A DNA stretch of 44,213 nucleotides from a virus, in the IMG/VR virus record IMGVR_UViG_3300047471_000079, positions 1-44,213 of that record. One strand, given 5' to 3'. Within the stretch, counting starts at the first letter, position 1, and each line of letters begins with the position of its first letter. A program made the translations under genes and the position numbers. The notes beneath the pieces were generated by a model, which was not told where the DNA came from, did no database searches, and saw only the letters and a program-made list of their open reading frames with translations. Below, one piece after another: positions 28,112-36,536 of the stretch.

Positions 28112-30076
28112 TCAACTCCAATTCGACGGCGGAACTGCCGCAGGTATCCAGTTTTTAGGCTCGCCCGGTCCCGGTGCCCACGCGCCGCTTGTAGGCGGTG
28201 CCTTGTGCCATTGATCTGAGCCGGTCAAAGATGGGCCGATGATGGCAAGAAGAACGCCGATATCGGTACCGGATACAAAGACGTCTGCCGGGCTCGCGCC
28301 GATTACAGTGGCGTTGACGATGAGGCTTATGCCCGAAACACTGACATTTGGCGTGGTTGGCGAGCCGGGAACGATAATCGCGCCTACCGGCAAATCCACG
28401 CCGTTTGGCTGCACGCCGATAATGCCGCGCACAATCGCCGCCGTGGCCGAAAGCGTTGCACCGGTGCGCGAAATGGGGATATTCAGCGCCCCCGGCTGCA
28501 CGGACGGGGATGCTACTATGCCCACGCCCGTCAAAATCTGCTGCGTGACGAGGTTCCCCTTCACGACAGACGCCGTAGAGGTCAAAGCGGCCCCAGAGCG
28601 CACTTGATCGACAAAGTGCGTGCCGATCTGCATGCTCGCGGTCGAGGTAATGTTCACGCCCGTGCGCGATACACCCGTCGCAGCCACGCCAGATGCGATG
28701 GAAGCGTTGACGGTGAGCGCCGCGCCCGATACGGACACGCCCCCGGACACCGACACAGCGCCGCCCGCTTGGGTAGCGGTAACGACGAGGGTCGCGCCCG
28801 TTTCGGACTGCGAAATCGTCATCGCACCCGCCGCCATCGTCGCGGTAGACGTCAGCGATACGCCCGGATTGGTGCGATCCGCCGTCATGACGCCTGATTG
28901 GACGCTTGCGGTCGAGGTTAGGTTGACGCTCGCCACATTGTACGAGGTCGTGATTACGCCCGATGTGACGCTTGCAGTTGAGGTAAGCGCCGCGCCGCTC
29001 GCATTGACATTGGTTGTGACCGATGCGAGGCCCGGAACCATAGAAGCGGTTGAAGTGAGCCCCGCGCCGTTCAAGCTGACGCCGGTTGTCACCGAGCCTG
29101 CGCCCACAGAAGCATTTGATGCTAGCCCAACACCAGATACGTTCGCGGTGGCCGAAGCTGCGCCCGCCGTCATGGAGGCGTTCACGGTGTAGGCGAAGCC
29201 ACTCATGGGGGCGTCGCCCGTACTCGTCACCGAGCCCGCACTCACTGAGGCGGTCGAGGTAAGCGCCGCGCCGGATGTGTTGGCGTTCGCCGTCGCGCTG
29301 CCCGCTGTCATGGAGGCGGTAGCAGTAAGCGTGGCCCCGGATACGGAGTTATTGACGGAGGCGGTACCCGCCGACATAGTCGCATTTGCGGTTAGGCTCG
29401 CACCACTAAGCGCGGCGTCTGTGGCACGAGTACCAGCGGCCATAGACGCCGTGGAGGTAAGCGCCGCCCCTGAAACGCTTGCACCCGTACTCGCGTTGAT
29501 TTCGCCGAAGCCAGAGGGCGGTGTTCCAGTCCACGAGGCGCTGCTGAAATACAGCGTGCCGTCATTGCCCGTCGCAGCCAAACAAGCTGCAATGTACAAT
29601 GTGCCCGTTACACCCGTGAGTACGAGGCCGCCCGTGCTTGTGGCCGGGTTCTGCGAGCCGATGGCGGCGTTGTTCCAGTTGCCCGCCGTGCCCGCGCGTA
29701 CCCAGAACTTATTCGTGCTCTGCTCGTAGCAATAGCAGTTGCGCGTGCCTACCGCCGCAGAGGCGTATGTCGTTACGAGCGCCCCGTTCCGGTAGACGAC
29801 GCCCGTATCTGGGAAGTAGCCGTAACCGTTAGCGTTATCGCCGAGCCAGTCGGTAAGGCTGATCGTTGAATTGGCGATACCAACGCTGAAATCACTGGAA
29901 CTGTCAGTGATCGTACGGTTGCTTTCCCAGTAGATTTTGTTGTTCGTCGCTACCGCATCGACGGACAACACCGTTCCAAACGAGCCCGCGCCCCCGGAAT
30001 TCCACGCAATCGTGGTATTCCCGTTACTAAGGGTGATTTTACCACCCTTTTTGGAGGGGTCGAGGGTCGTGCTCAT
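28112..30076 (-). CDS. Repeat-built tail fibre protein with SPRY-like head (654 aa)
   Basis: Residues about 10-195 resemble a SPRY/concanavalin-like domain (KIYWESNRTI, SVGIANST, YFPDTGVVYRNGALV, FWVRAG). From about residue 200 to 560 there are roughly 16 imperfect 22-residue repeats with core SGAALTSTASMAAG. Each is 66 bp at the DNA level. Thr/Ala/Val/Ser composition suits a rod-shaped beta fibre. The gene lies between the collar protein and a small virion protein, so it likely adsorbs to the host. Start coupling is by proximity to the previous stop; the Shine-Dalgarno is weak. Confidence 0.7.
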   Translation of the reverse strand: MSTTLDPSKKGGKITLSNGNTTIAWNSGGAGSFGTVLSVDAVATNNKIYWESNRTITDSSSDFSVGIANSTISLTDWLGDNANGYGYFPDTGVVYRNGALVTTYASAAVGTRNCYCYEQSTNKFWVRAGTAGNWNNAAIGSQNPATSTGGLVLTGVTGTLYIAACLAATGNDGTLYFSSASWTGTPPSGFGEINASTGASVSGAALTSTASMAAGTRATDAALSGASLTANATMSAGTASVNNSVSGATLTATASMTAGSATANANTSGAALTSTASVSAGSVTSTGDAPMSGFAYTVNASMTAGAASATANVSGVGLASNASVGAGSVTTGVSLNGAGLTSTASMVPGLASVTTNVNASGAALTSTASVTSGVITTSYNVASVNLTSTASVQSGVMTADRTNPGVSLTSTATMAAGAMTISQSETGATLVVTATQAGGAVSVSGGVSVSGAALTVNASIASGVAATGVSRTGVNITSTASMQIGTHFVDQVRSGAALTSTASVVKGNLVTQQILTGVGIVASPSVQPGALNIPISRTGATLSATAAIVRGIIGVQPNGVDLPVGAIIVPGSPTTPNVSVSGISLIVNATVIGASPADVFVSGTDIGVLLAIIGPSLTGSDQWHKAPPTSGAWAPGPGEPKNWIPAAVPPSNWS

Positions 30077-30079
30077 GGA

Positions 30080-30517
30080 TTAAAGCTGATACGTCAGTGT
30101 CGAGGACGAAAGCGAATAAGTGCCGCCCGTTGACGCGAACGATCCGCCGAAGTCGATATAGCAGACCAAGTTATCCGCCGTGTTCGCGCCGCCTCTACTC
30201 TTGTAGACGACCGCGCCCGACGCCGTGATCGTGGCCGTAGTCCATGACACCGCGCCGATGGTAATCACCGTCTTGTTGTTCGCGGTATCCTTGGCGATGG
30301 TGACGGTCGAAGTCGTGCCGCCCGCCGTGTAGCCGGTACCCGTTACCTCATTGGTATCGACGTCAGAGCGCTTCAGATGGCTGTCTCGCTTGGTTTCATC
30401 GGCGACAGCCGCACCGGTGGCGTTGAGCAGCAAGATTTTGAACGTATCCGTGCCGGGAATGATAACGCCCGTGAGCAGTTCAAGGTTCGCCGAGTTGTAG
30501 ATAAGGGAGATAGTCAT
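30080..30517 (-). CDS. Virion-associated protein, Ig/beta-rich (145 aa)
   Basis: Starts by TAATG overlap with the adaptor gene, with AGGAG upstream. The segment DVDTNEVTGTGYTAGGTT followed by VTIAKD is a recurrent pattern in phage structural proteins, often encoded beside head-tail connectors. It appears beta-rich without hydrophobic helices. It may decorate the capsid or attach fibres; position suggests tail. Confidence 0.55.
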   Translation of the reverse strand: MTISLIYNSANLELLTGVIIPGTDTFKILLLNATGAAVADETKRDSHLKRSDVDTNEVTGTGYTAGGTTSTVTIAKDTANNKTVITIGAVSWTTATITASGAVVYKSRGGANTADNLVCYIDFGGSFASTGGTYSLSSSTLTYQL

Positions 30518-31125
30518 TAGCCGAAGCTCCTAAGCCGGGTGCGCGTTAGACGAGAGCCACTCGCCTTGGAAACTAGGTGTTGGGCGTTGAGTTTTTGGAC
30601 CATTTCATCGACAGCCATTTTGTAGACTTGGGCTGTCTGCTCTTCCCCGACAGCATGGCCTTTGGCGATCATGCGAGCGGCATTGAGGTACATGCCGGGG
30701 AATTTGGTATAGAGCCACGACGGGTTGTCGTCCGCGAATACGGGGACCTCCGCATAGTAGCTCATGAAAAGCTGAATACCGTTGAGCGGATCAGGCGTGC
30801 CGCCAAGGATCAATTCGCGCCCGGTGATGGTGTAATAGCCATACATCTGCGCATCCGACGAATTATAGAACTCGTCACGCGACTTATAGCGGATCGGGAG
30901 GCCGTCTTGGTTGCGGATTAGGTCGGCCATCAACCAATCATCCGGCAACGTCACGGCGCGATCAACGAGGGTGCCTATGGTGCTTGTGATCTGCCAATCA
31001 ATGCGGAGGTCGCGGTTAAGGTATTCCTCAGCCTGCCGAATGAAGCCGACAACAAGGGTGTCGTCCCAATCTCCGCGCGCTTCGTACTCTGCGATTTGGG
31101 CTTTGAAGTCGGAAAAGTCGGTCAT
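30517..31125 (-). CDS. Head-tail adaptor, gp11-like (202 aa)
   Basis: The protein follows the podovirus gp11/SU10 adaptor pattern: an N-terminal helix (VVGFIRQAEEYLNRDLR), LPDDWLMADLIR, a middle beta segment ILGGTPDPLNGIQLFMSYYAEVP (split as ILGGTPDPLNG and LFMSYYAEVP), then helix AVGEEQTAQVYKMAVDEM. Such adaptors join the portal to the nozzle. A GAGG site supports the start. Length is normal. Confidence 0.75.
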   Translation of the reverse strand: MTDFSDFKAQIAEYEARGDWDDTLVVGFIRQAEEYLNRDLRIDWQITSTIGTLVDRAVTLPDDWLMADLIRNQDGLPIRYKSRDEFYNSSDAQMYGYYTITGRELILGGTPDPLNGIQLFMSYYAEVPVFADDNPSWLYTKFPGMYLNAARMIAKGHAVGEEQTAQVYKMAVDEMVQKLNAQHLVSKASGSRLTRTRLRSFG

Positions 31126-31140
31126 ACAGCCTCACATAGG

Positions 31141-31437
31141 CTATACGGAGCCTTCCCAAACGCGAAATGGCTTGTTCTGGGGATCATTAAGCCAGCGTTT
31201 CCAGTCGTCATCGCCCCATCCTTCATGCACTGACTGTTCGTAGACGGTCATAGGCACTTTGGCGAGCAGGCGATTATGCTTTAGCGCGCGGCTGTAGTCT
31301 TTGGCGTGTTCGACCTGTGCAATGATCGGGTCGAGGTTCAGCGCCGTGTGGCTGTGTACTGTATACGGGTCGGCATCGTCGGTAATCAACGTCCGGCGGT
31401 ATCCGTCCTGATTATGGTACACTTTACGTCGTTCCAT
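31141..31437 (-). CDS. Conserved phage protein with WLNDPxNxxFRVWxG motif (98 aa)
   Basis: The end WKRWLNDPQNKPFRVWEGSV is a widespread C-terminal motif in a family of phage proteins of about 100 residues often encoded between lysis and connector genes. The function is unknown. The Shine-Dalgarno is poor. Confidence 0.6.
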   Translation of the reverse strand: MERRKVYHNQDGYRRTLITDDADPYTVHSHTALNLDPIIAQVEHAKDYSRALKHNRLLAKVPMTVYEQSVHEGWGDDDWKRWLNDPQNKPFRVWEGSV

Positions 31438-31453
31438 GCTTGCTACTATTGCG

Positions 31454-31891
31454 TTATGTGTTTGATTTCGTCAAGGGAAACTGCTGATTTTCCCGGCCCT
31501 CGCGTTCCCGTTGCTGGTCTTGCTGCTGTTCTCGCTGTTGTCCGCGCCGTTGGTCCCTCCGGTTGTTCACTTCAGCCTCTACCATGCGAGTGTTGATTTC
31601 ATCCACCGCATCGTTGAGTTTCCGCATTTCAATAATCATGTCCATTTCGTAGTTTCGGCGGCCTTGTCGCTCAACCGCCCAACGCTTCATTTCTTCGGCA
31701 AGATCGCGGAGCGCTTGGCTGTCCGCAATCGTCATCTGGGGGACAATAACGTCCGTCGCGGTGCGCGGCGTTATAGATCGAAATTGGGCTACAAATATGC
31801 CGTATGCTGCGAATGCGAGGCCAAGAATTGTTGCTAGAATTTGCACCCAAAGGGGCAAGTCACTTGCTATCTGTGCCAAATCTGGGTGCAC
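31454..31891 (-). CDS. Membrane protein with coiled-coil tail (145 aa)
   Basis: A GTG at 31891 with GAGG at 6 nt is preferred over an upstream TTG at 31906. Residues 15-36 form one transmembrane helix (WVQILATILGLAFAAYGIFV). Residues about 60-145 are charged, Glu/Arg/Gln-rich and likely coiled coil, ending in a Gln/Arg/Glu low-complexity tail. This topology resembles a spanin or other envelope-spanning lysis protein. It overlaps the preceding four-helix membrane gene by 32 bp. Confidence 0.55.
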   Translation of the reverse strand: MHPDLAQIASDLPLWVQILATILGLAFAAYGIFVAQFRSITPRTATDVIVPQMTIADSQALRDLAEEMKRWAVERQGRRNYEMDMIIEMRKLNDAVDEINTRMVEAEVNNRRDQRRGQQREQQQDQQREREGRENQQFPLTKSNT

Positions 31892-32315
31892 TTGACGCCT
31901 CTTCAAGGGCAGACGCTAAACGATAATCCACTAGGGCCTTGTAAGCTGCGTACAAATCACCGAACAGCAATGCAGGGAATATAGCCGCGCCAAGCCCCTG
32001 CGTGTTGAAAAATACAGCGCCTAGGGCAAGCTGTATCCAAAAAATAGTCGATAGCACGGCTAAGGCCGAACGAAGCCGATATGACGGCAGCCAGAGGCCG
32101 TTGATGAATAATACGATAATCCGTGCGGAACCGACAATAAGACATACCCATCCCCAGACGTCCTCAGACGCGATACGAGCCAGCGGTATGTAAGTCGGTG
32201 TATGGAATGTGACAGATGGCTCTAGGAAAATCAAGCCAGAACAGAAGATTATATAGGCACACATCCATTCCGATATGCGTTCTCGGAAGCGCAGCCTGAA
32301 GTGGGCGATCATCAT
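31860..32315 (-). CDS. Four-helix membrane protein of the lysis region (151 aa)
   Basis: The ATG at 32315 overlaps the o-spanin stop (ATGA) with GGGG before it; longer in-frame starts would run through the o-spanin gene. Hydrophobic helices occupy about residues 18-38, 53-72, 82-102 and 103-126. The segment DVWGWVCLIVGSARIIVLFIN is typical of a family of phage membrane proteins of unknown role near lysis genes. A holin or antiholin role is possible. Confidence 0.55.
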   Translation of the reverse strand: MMIAHFRLRFRERISEWMCAYIIFCSGLIFLEPSVTFHTPTYIPLARIASEDVWGWVCLIVGSARIIVLFINGLWLPSYRLRSALAVLSTIFWIQLALGAVFFNTQGLGAAIFPALLFGDLYAAYKALVDYRLASALEEASSAPRFGTDSK

Positions 32316-32581
32316 GGAGAACGCCCCGTTCGACATACCCCCGACGCGTCGTTTAGGCGTTCCCATTCTGTCGCTAGCGTGTCTAGTCCCTTGTCTGGGG
32401 CCGCCTTGTCTAGGTATCCCAAAATTGCGGCTTGCCCGGCGGCTGAGGTCTGCGTTGGACATCTGGCGGCCCCCTGCGCTATACGGTCGGCCTTAAGAGC
32501 CGAGACCACTACCGCCTTGTTTGGCAAGGTGCTCGCGCAGCCGAGCAGCAACATCGGCAGCAGTACCGCGATCCACGGCAT
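32312..32581 (-). CDS. o-spanin, Rz1-like lipoprotein (89 aa)
   Basis: The ATG at 32581 begins a lipoprotein signal: MPWIAVLLPMLLLGC, with lipobox LLLGC and C15 as the lipidated residue. The start lies in the i-spanin gene in another frame (89-bp overlap), as in lambda Rz/Rz1. It would sit in the outer membrane and fuse with the inner membrane through the i-spanin. The mature part is longer and less Pro-rich than Rz1. Confidence 0.65.
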   Translation of the reverse strand: MPWIAVLLPMLLLGCASTLPNKAVVVSALKADRIAQGAARCPTQTSAAGQAAILGYLDKAAPDKGLDTLATEWERLNDASGVCRTGRSP

Positions 32582-32750
32582 TGTTCGTCGCCTGTGCGTC
32601 GGCGATTTCAGAGGTATCCTGCGCAGTCTGACTTGCGGCATTGCTTACAGCCTCGTTGTCTGCAGATGATTTAGCTTGCTTCTGATCGAAGTAAGCTAAC
32701 ACCATCTTGCCCAACATTGTCATGAGAGTGACGAGAATACCCTCCAACAT
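32493..32750 (-). CDS. i-spanin candidate (85 aa)
   Basis: Residues 3-20 form an N-terminal hydrophobic anchor (EGILVTLMTMLGKMVLAY) and the rest is a charged, helical periplasmic domain, ending with VDRGTAADVAARLREH, a pattern typical of i-spanins in phages of Proteobacteria. Together with the overlapping lipoprotein gene this makes a two-component spanin. It is short for the family, and no proof of coiled coil is offered. Confidence 0.6.
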   Translation of the reverse strand: MLEGILVTLMTMLGKMVLAYFDQKQAKSSADNEAVSNAASQTAQDTSEIADAQATNNAVDRGTAADVAARLREHLAKQGGSGLGS

Positions 32751-32776
32751 TGCTCAAACTCTCATCAAAATCACGA

Positions 32777-33181
32777 TTAATTAACGGCAGGCGCGGGCGG
32801 AATGGAAGGCGTGCCCGGATCGGCAATATTCAGTTTGGCAGCCAACATTGTCCTAAGTGCGTCCGGCGTCAGCCCGAAGTGCTCGATAGCGCCCGGAACG
32901 CTTGTCTCAGCGTAGGTTAGCGCCGTGGCAATGGTTTCATTCTTGGTATCGACGCTGAGTTTGCCGGCCATCGGCTCAACCTTGGAAAGGCCGAGATTGA
33001 TACCCGTTTCGAGCGCCTTATGGAGCGCGTCGCGGCTCGATTGGTCCAAAGCGATACCGGTATACTTCTTCAGGATCGTGCCAACCCACGCGATCAGCGC
33101 GGAGGCGAGCAGCGCCAGCAGCGCAGCGATATACGGCATCAAAGCGTCTACAAGCGGCTGAAATGTGACTGTCGTATTCAC
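32777..33181 (-). CDS. Holin candidate, LLH-like (134 aa)
   Basis: The GTG at 33181 has AGGAG at 7 nt and follows the endolysin stop; the longer frame from 33277 lies within the endolysin. Residues 12-36 are a single hydrophobic helix (DALMPYIAALLALLASALIA), followed by a charged helical domain (SSRDALHKALETGINLGL, ALTYAETSVPGAIEHFG) and a Pro-rich end. This matches the layout of phage LLH-type holins. It is directly downstream of the endolysin, as expected. Confidence 0.6.
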   Translation of the reverse strand: MNTTVTFQPLVDALMPYIAALLALLASALIAWVGTILKKYTGIALDQSSRDALHKALETGINLGLSKVEPMAGKLSVDTKNETIATALTYAETSVPGAIEHFGLTPDALRTMLAAKLNIADPGTPSIPPAPAVN

Positions 33182-33183
33182 GA

Positions 33184-33636
33184 TTACGCTCCTGCGTATG
33201 GGGTGTGAAACTGCGTGATTTCGGAAGCGCGGCGTCTGATTAGGCCCTGAATAACGCGGCCCCCGGCCTTTTCCCACATCGTGAAGGCGTCGGCTGCCCC
33301 CTGCTTGTCGCCAGCCTTGAGGCGGCGGGCTACAGTGGAACTCCTGAAGGCCCCCGCGCCGATGTTGAAGGCGAGCGATACTAGGGCGTCAAATTCGTGG
33401 TCCGCGAGGGTCACGCCGAGCGAATTAACGGCGTCTTCGAACTGATGGAGGTCTTGAGCAAGGATGCTATCGACTTGAGCCTGTGTGATGACCATGCCGG
33501 GCGTGACGCGCGGAAAGCCAGCGGCGCTTGTGTGGCCCACGCCAATTGTCCAAATACCGACGCTATCCTGATATGCCCGCGTGCGCGATCCTTCGCGCTG
33601 CTCAATGGCCGCGATACCTTTAGCCGATGTTTTCAT
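33184..33636 (-). CDS. Endolysin, GH24 lysozyme (150 aa)
   Basis: T4-type lysozyme. The catalytic triad is visible: E15 (REGSRTRAY), D24 (YQDSVG) and T30 (IWTIGVGHT), with T4-like spacing of 9 and 6. Length is normal, and the later segment ALVSLAFNIGAGAF fits the family. The ATG at 33636 with GGAG is chosen; the upstream in-frame ATG at 33696 would overlap the preceding gene and adds a Cys-rich segment without a signal. No signal peptide, so release needs a holin. Confidence 0.88.
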   Translation of the reverse strand: MKTSAKGIAAIEQREGSRTRAYQDSVGIWTIGVGHTSAAGFPRVTPGMVITQAQVDSILAQDLHQFEDAVNSLGVTLADHEFDALVSLAFNIGAGAFRSSTVARRLKAGDKQGAADAFTMWEKAGGRVIQGLIRRRASEITQFHTPYAGA

Positions 33637-34190
33637 AGGTAATGCTCCGCTACAAATGCACAGCCCCACGCAGCGCCCGCTATAGGTTCTGCCCAAGGTA
33701 TACCATTCAATCTATTAATGTTCCATCCTATTATGTAGCAGGCTGTCAATGCGGTACCCATGAGTATCCATTGCACGCCGAAAAATAGGCCCATTGGGAT
33801 GAGGAAAATCGTCATGCGCAGCCAGAAGGCTACGAGCATCGATCCAGAGCCAATTTCTAGGAAAAGTTGCTCATACCACTCACCGGGGCGGTCTGGTCCG
33901 GGGATGAAATCGAGCCGATAGAGCTTCCCCCAAGCAGGTGTAGACCACGCGAGATAGGCTAGTATGAAGAGTACGGCACTGGGGATAAGCCGGTAATCCC
34001 AGCCCGATGGCAGAAGCCAATCCAGTGCGCTATGAACCCACGGCGACACTGATACGCCACTCAGCCATGCCATCAGGCCGTAGAAGGGCGCGACATAGAA
34101 GTCTGGCGCGCCCCGCACGTGTTGTCCTCCCCATCCGCCTCCCCGGAAGCGATTTAGCCATGCCGAGAAGGGGATGAAGAGGAAATACAC
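33633..34190 (-). CDS. Multi-pass membrane protein before the endolysin (185 aa)
   Basis: Several hydrophobic segments occur, about residues 36-51, 66-82 and two within 115-155 (LVAFWLRMTIFLIPMGLFFG, WILMGTALTACYIIGW), with a positively charged N-terminal loop (NRFRGGGWGGQ). It couples to the endolysin (ATGA overlap). It may be a holin-like or host-envelope protein, but its size and four or more helices fit no holin class I know. It is close after the capsid gene. Confidence 0.5.
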   Translation of the reverse strand: MYFLFIPFSAWLNRFRGGGWGGQHVRGAPDFYVAPFYGLMAWLSGVSVSPWVHSALDWLLPSGWDYRLIPSAVLFILAYLAWSTPAWGKLYRLDFIPGPDRPGEWYEQLFLEIGSGSMLVAFWLRMTIFLIPMGLFFGVQWILMGTALTACYIIGWNINRLNGIPWAEPIAGAAWGCAFVAEHYL

Positions 34191-34191
34191 T

Positions 34192-35175
34192 TTACGCCTT
34201 GATACCGTTGAACAGGATATGTCCGAGCGGGTTGCGCATTTCGATACCCCATTCCGCGACGATCATGCGGGTTTCGGCATCGCCAACCTTGGCAAGGAGG
34301 TACTGCCGGAAGTTGCGGAAGTAGCTCACGGCAAGGTAGTCGGGATCGAGCAGCAGGCCGACGTCGGCAGCAACCCAACGGGACGGCATGACCTTGATAC
34401 GCCCGAAGTCGGTTGCGACGATATCCACCGTCGAAATGACCTCAGTCTTGCCCACGAGGACCTGCGTGGTGCTGCGACCGACGAAGCCGGAAACAGTGTG
34501 ACGCGGGCCGGGCGGCAGGATGAGCATGGAAGGCGAGCCGCCCATGACATAGGAGTTCTGCATCGCGGTGTTAAGCATCGCTTCCGTGATGCTGACCTGC
34601 GAACCACCCGCAACAGCGGTAAAGGCATCGGTCGCGGCGGTCGGAAGGCCAGAGGCCGTAAATCCAACAACGGCGGCGTTTGCCACGGCATTCTTATCCG
34701 CAGCGCGCCCGATCCAATGGGCAATAGCTTCGGTCTTTCTGGCGGTCGGCGTGCTGTCGTCACCGGCAACGAGCGCCTGACGCGAGCAAGCGATGAACTC
34801 CATATCGGACTTCAGCACCTTGGCCGAAATAGCCATCTGATGGGCCATTTCCGAGCCCTTACCAGCCGCATCTACCTCTTCCTGCGAGCCGGAAACGGTG
34901 GCGTCGCGCTTGGAAATCTGCGTTACGTTGGTAAGGCGGACGGTCGCGGTAGCGGTCGTGTTGGCAAGCTGAAAGCCTTCAACCTGCGCATTGTTGCCGT
35001 CCACGACGGGCAGAAATTCAGTCTGCCAATCGAAGGAGCGGTTCTTTACGTTGCGGCGGCGCGACGCCGAGACAACGGGAGTGTCGAACGGATCAATGTT
35101 GTAGATGGCGTTCGAAAGGTCTTCGCGGTTGCCCTTAGCGGAATAGGTCGTAAAGGCACTGGTAACTTTAGCCAT
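34192..35175 (-). CDS. Major capsid protein, SU10/DUF5309-like (327 aa)
   Basis: The opening FTTYSAKGNREDLSNAIYNI with DPFDTPVVSA, then NVKNRSFDWQTEFLP and QISKRDATVSGS, and later WIGRA and NVDIVATDFG-type strands fit the SU10 major head protein family (HK97 fold). Length is normal. It follows the scaffold gene by 9 bp. No separate head protease gene is visible, so maturation may not need one. Confidence 0.85.
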   Translation of the reverse strand: MAKVTSAFTTYSAKGNREDLSNAIYNIDPFDTPVVSASRRRNVKNRSFDWQTEFLPVVDGNNAQVEGFQLANTTATATVRLTNVTQISKRDATVSGSQEEVDAAGKGSEMAHQMAISAKVLKSDMEFIACSRQALVAGDDSTPTARKTEAIAHWIGRAADKNAVANAAVVGFTASGLPTAATDAFTAVAGGSQVSITEAMLNTAMQNSYVMGGSPSMLILPPGPRHTVSGFVGRSTTQVLVGKTEVISTVDIVATDFGRIKVMPSRWVAADVGLLLDPDYLAVSYFRNFRQYLLAKVGDAETRMIVAEWGIEMRNPLGHILFNGIKA

Positions 35176-35184
35176 GATGGGGCC

Positions 35185-36288
35185 TCATCGGAGAAATTTA
35201 CGGAACACGTCAGTTGCGGCATCAATTGAGCCTGTGCGCGCCAAATTCTTGAGCGCCTGACTGTCCCGATTATTCGTTGATGTGCCGTTGCGGCCTTTAC
35301 CAACGCCCGGTACCAGTGTCTTGCCTTTGCCGGGGATCGCAGCTTTAGGCTTTGCCGCCATCATCCGGTCATATTTGCTCGCCTTACGCAGCACGGACAA
35401 CATCCGGCTGTCGTATACTTGGGCGATTTCTTGCTCCGTAAAGCCAGCCGCAAGGCCGGTTTTCCGCATCGAAGCAATGTCTTTCTTCAAGGCTTCCTCG
35501 TCCGGTATACGGCTGTTCTCAACGAACTTGGCAAATTCCGCTTTCGCGAATGCCTCCGTAGACCGTTTGATTTCCTCTTGCTTCTCTTGCATAACCTTAT
35601 TTCGGTTTTCTTGCAAGGTAGTGAGCTTGCCTTTGTAGGCATCGTAATCCTTGCGCAGCTTGTGAGCGGCGGCGGGATCAGTCGCAAACAAATCGTCCCA
35701 ATCGGGCTCTTTCGGGATCAACTCAGCGAGCGTTGCTTCCAACTCCGCGTTCATCTGCGCATAGCGGTCGCGGTCGGCGGCTACCTTGCTCGCTTCCTCG
35801 CCTACGGTCTTCGCGGCCTCGTTAACCTGCGACATGCGTCGATGGAACGTTTCGGTGCGAATGTAGCCCGCAACGGCCTCTTTTACCGATACTTCCTCTT
35901 CCTTGCCGTCAATGGTGATGCCTACTTTGGTGTCGTAGAAGGCTTTGGTTTCCGGCTCTTCCTCGCCTTCCTCCTCTACTTCTTCGTCAGGCTCGCCCTC
36001 ATGTTCTCCTTCGTCTCCTTCAGGATGTTCTTCATCCTCTGGCTCTTCAGGATCGGGCTCATCGTCGTCTCGTACCACCTTATTGCGTTCAGGCTTACGC
36101 TCGATTTTAGGCTTGATCGTAGTGTCATCGCCACCGTCATCGTCCCCTTCAATGTCGTTGTTCAGATTGGCGAACATGCGTTCGACCGGCTGGCTACCCT
36201 TTACAGGCGCGTCCGAGCGCGTCGATCCGGGGTTCAATTCGGCATCGAATGCCGCTGCGGCGTTGTCCATTGCGCTGATTTCGCTCAT
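35185..36288 (-). CDS. Scaffolding protein (367 aa)
   Basis: A very acidic segment lies near residues 50-115 (DDDEPDPEEPEDEEHPEGDE), and long coiled-coil helices follow (about 145-300: LEATLAELIP, LTTLQENRNKVMQEKQEEIK). The basic Gly/Lys-rich end (GKGKTLVPGVGKGRNG) would bind the capsid shell. The order portal, small gene, scaffold, capsid is the usual one. AGGAG supports the start, and the ATG overlaps the previous stop. Confidence 0.75.
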   Translation of the reverse strand: MSEISAMDNAAAAFDAELNPGSTRSDAPVKGSQPVERMFANLNNDIEGDDDGGDDTTIKPKIERKPERNKVVRDDDEPDPEEPEDEEHPEGDEGEHEGEPDEEVEEEGEEEPETKAFYDTKVGITIDGKEEEVSVKEAVAGYIRTETFHRRMSQVNEAAKTVGEEASKVAADRDRYAQMNAELEATLAELIPKEPDWDDLFATDPAAAHKLRKDYDAYKGKLTTLQENRNKVMQEKQEEIKRSTEAFAKAEFAKFVENSRIPDEEALKKDIASMRKTGLAAGFTEQEIAQVYDSRMLSVLRKASKYDRMMAAKPKAAIPGKGKTLVPGVGKGRNGTSTNNRDSQALKNLARTGSIDAATDVFRKFLR

Positions 36289-36536
36289 TTGCGGCTCCTA
36301 TTTTGGCTCGCGGCGTAGTTGTTGATCATGATTGTGAGTTCATCAACGATGGCAGGCAGGACCTTCAGCATGGAATGCAGTTCACATGCCCTGCTTGATC
36401 CTACTTCCGCGTTGATCATTTCATGGAAGAGCCGCTTGCGGCACTCCATCACAGCCTTGGCAAAGGCCCCGTCCTTACCGTCGCGCATGGCGATGGCTTC
36501 AGCGGCCAATTCCCGCTTTTCGGTGTTATCGCTCAT
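36285..36536 (-). CDS. Hypothetical head-region protein (83 aa)
   Basis: A small helical protein between portal and scaffold, coupled by ATGA to both. It is charged at the N-terminus (SDNTEKRELAAEAIAM) and has a central amphipathic helix with Cys and Met. It could be a minor head or portal-associated protein; no family is recognised. Confidence 0.6.
   Translation of the reverse strand: MSDNTEKRELAAEAIAMRDGKDGAFAKAVMECRKRLFHEMINAEVGSSRACELHSMLKVLPAIVDELTIMINNYAASQNRSRK

Noticed and set aside
34174-35229. 351-codon rightward open frame opposite the capsid gene
   Set aside because: It is antisense to the well-supported major capsid protein, has no suitable ribosome-binding site or context, and its composition is that of a reversed coding strand.
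35419-36318. 299-codon rightward open frame opposite the scaffold gene
   Set aside because: Antisense to the acidic coiled-coil scaffold; its Phe/Leu/Val-rich translation is what GAA/GAG-rich codons give on the opposite strand.
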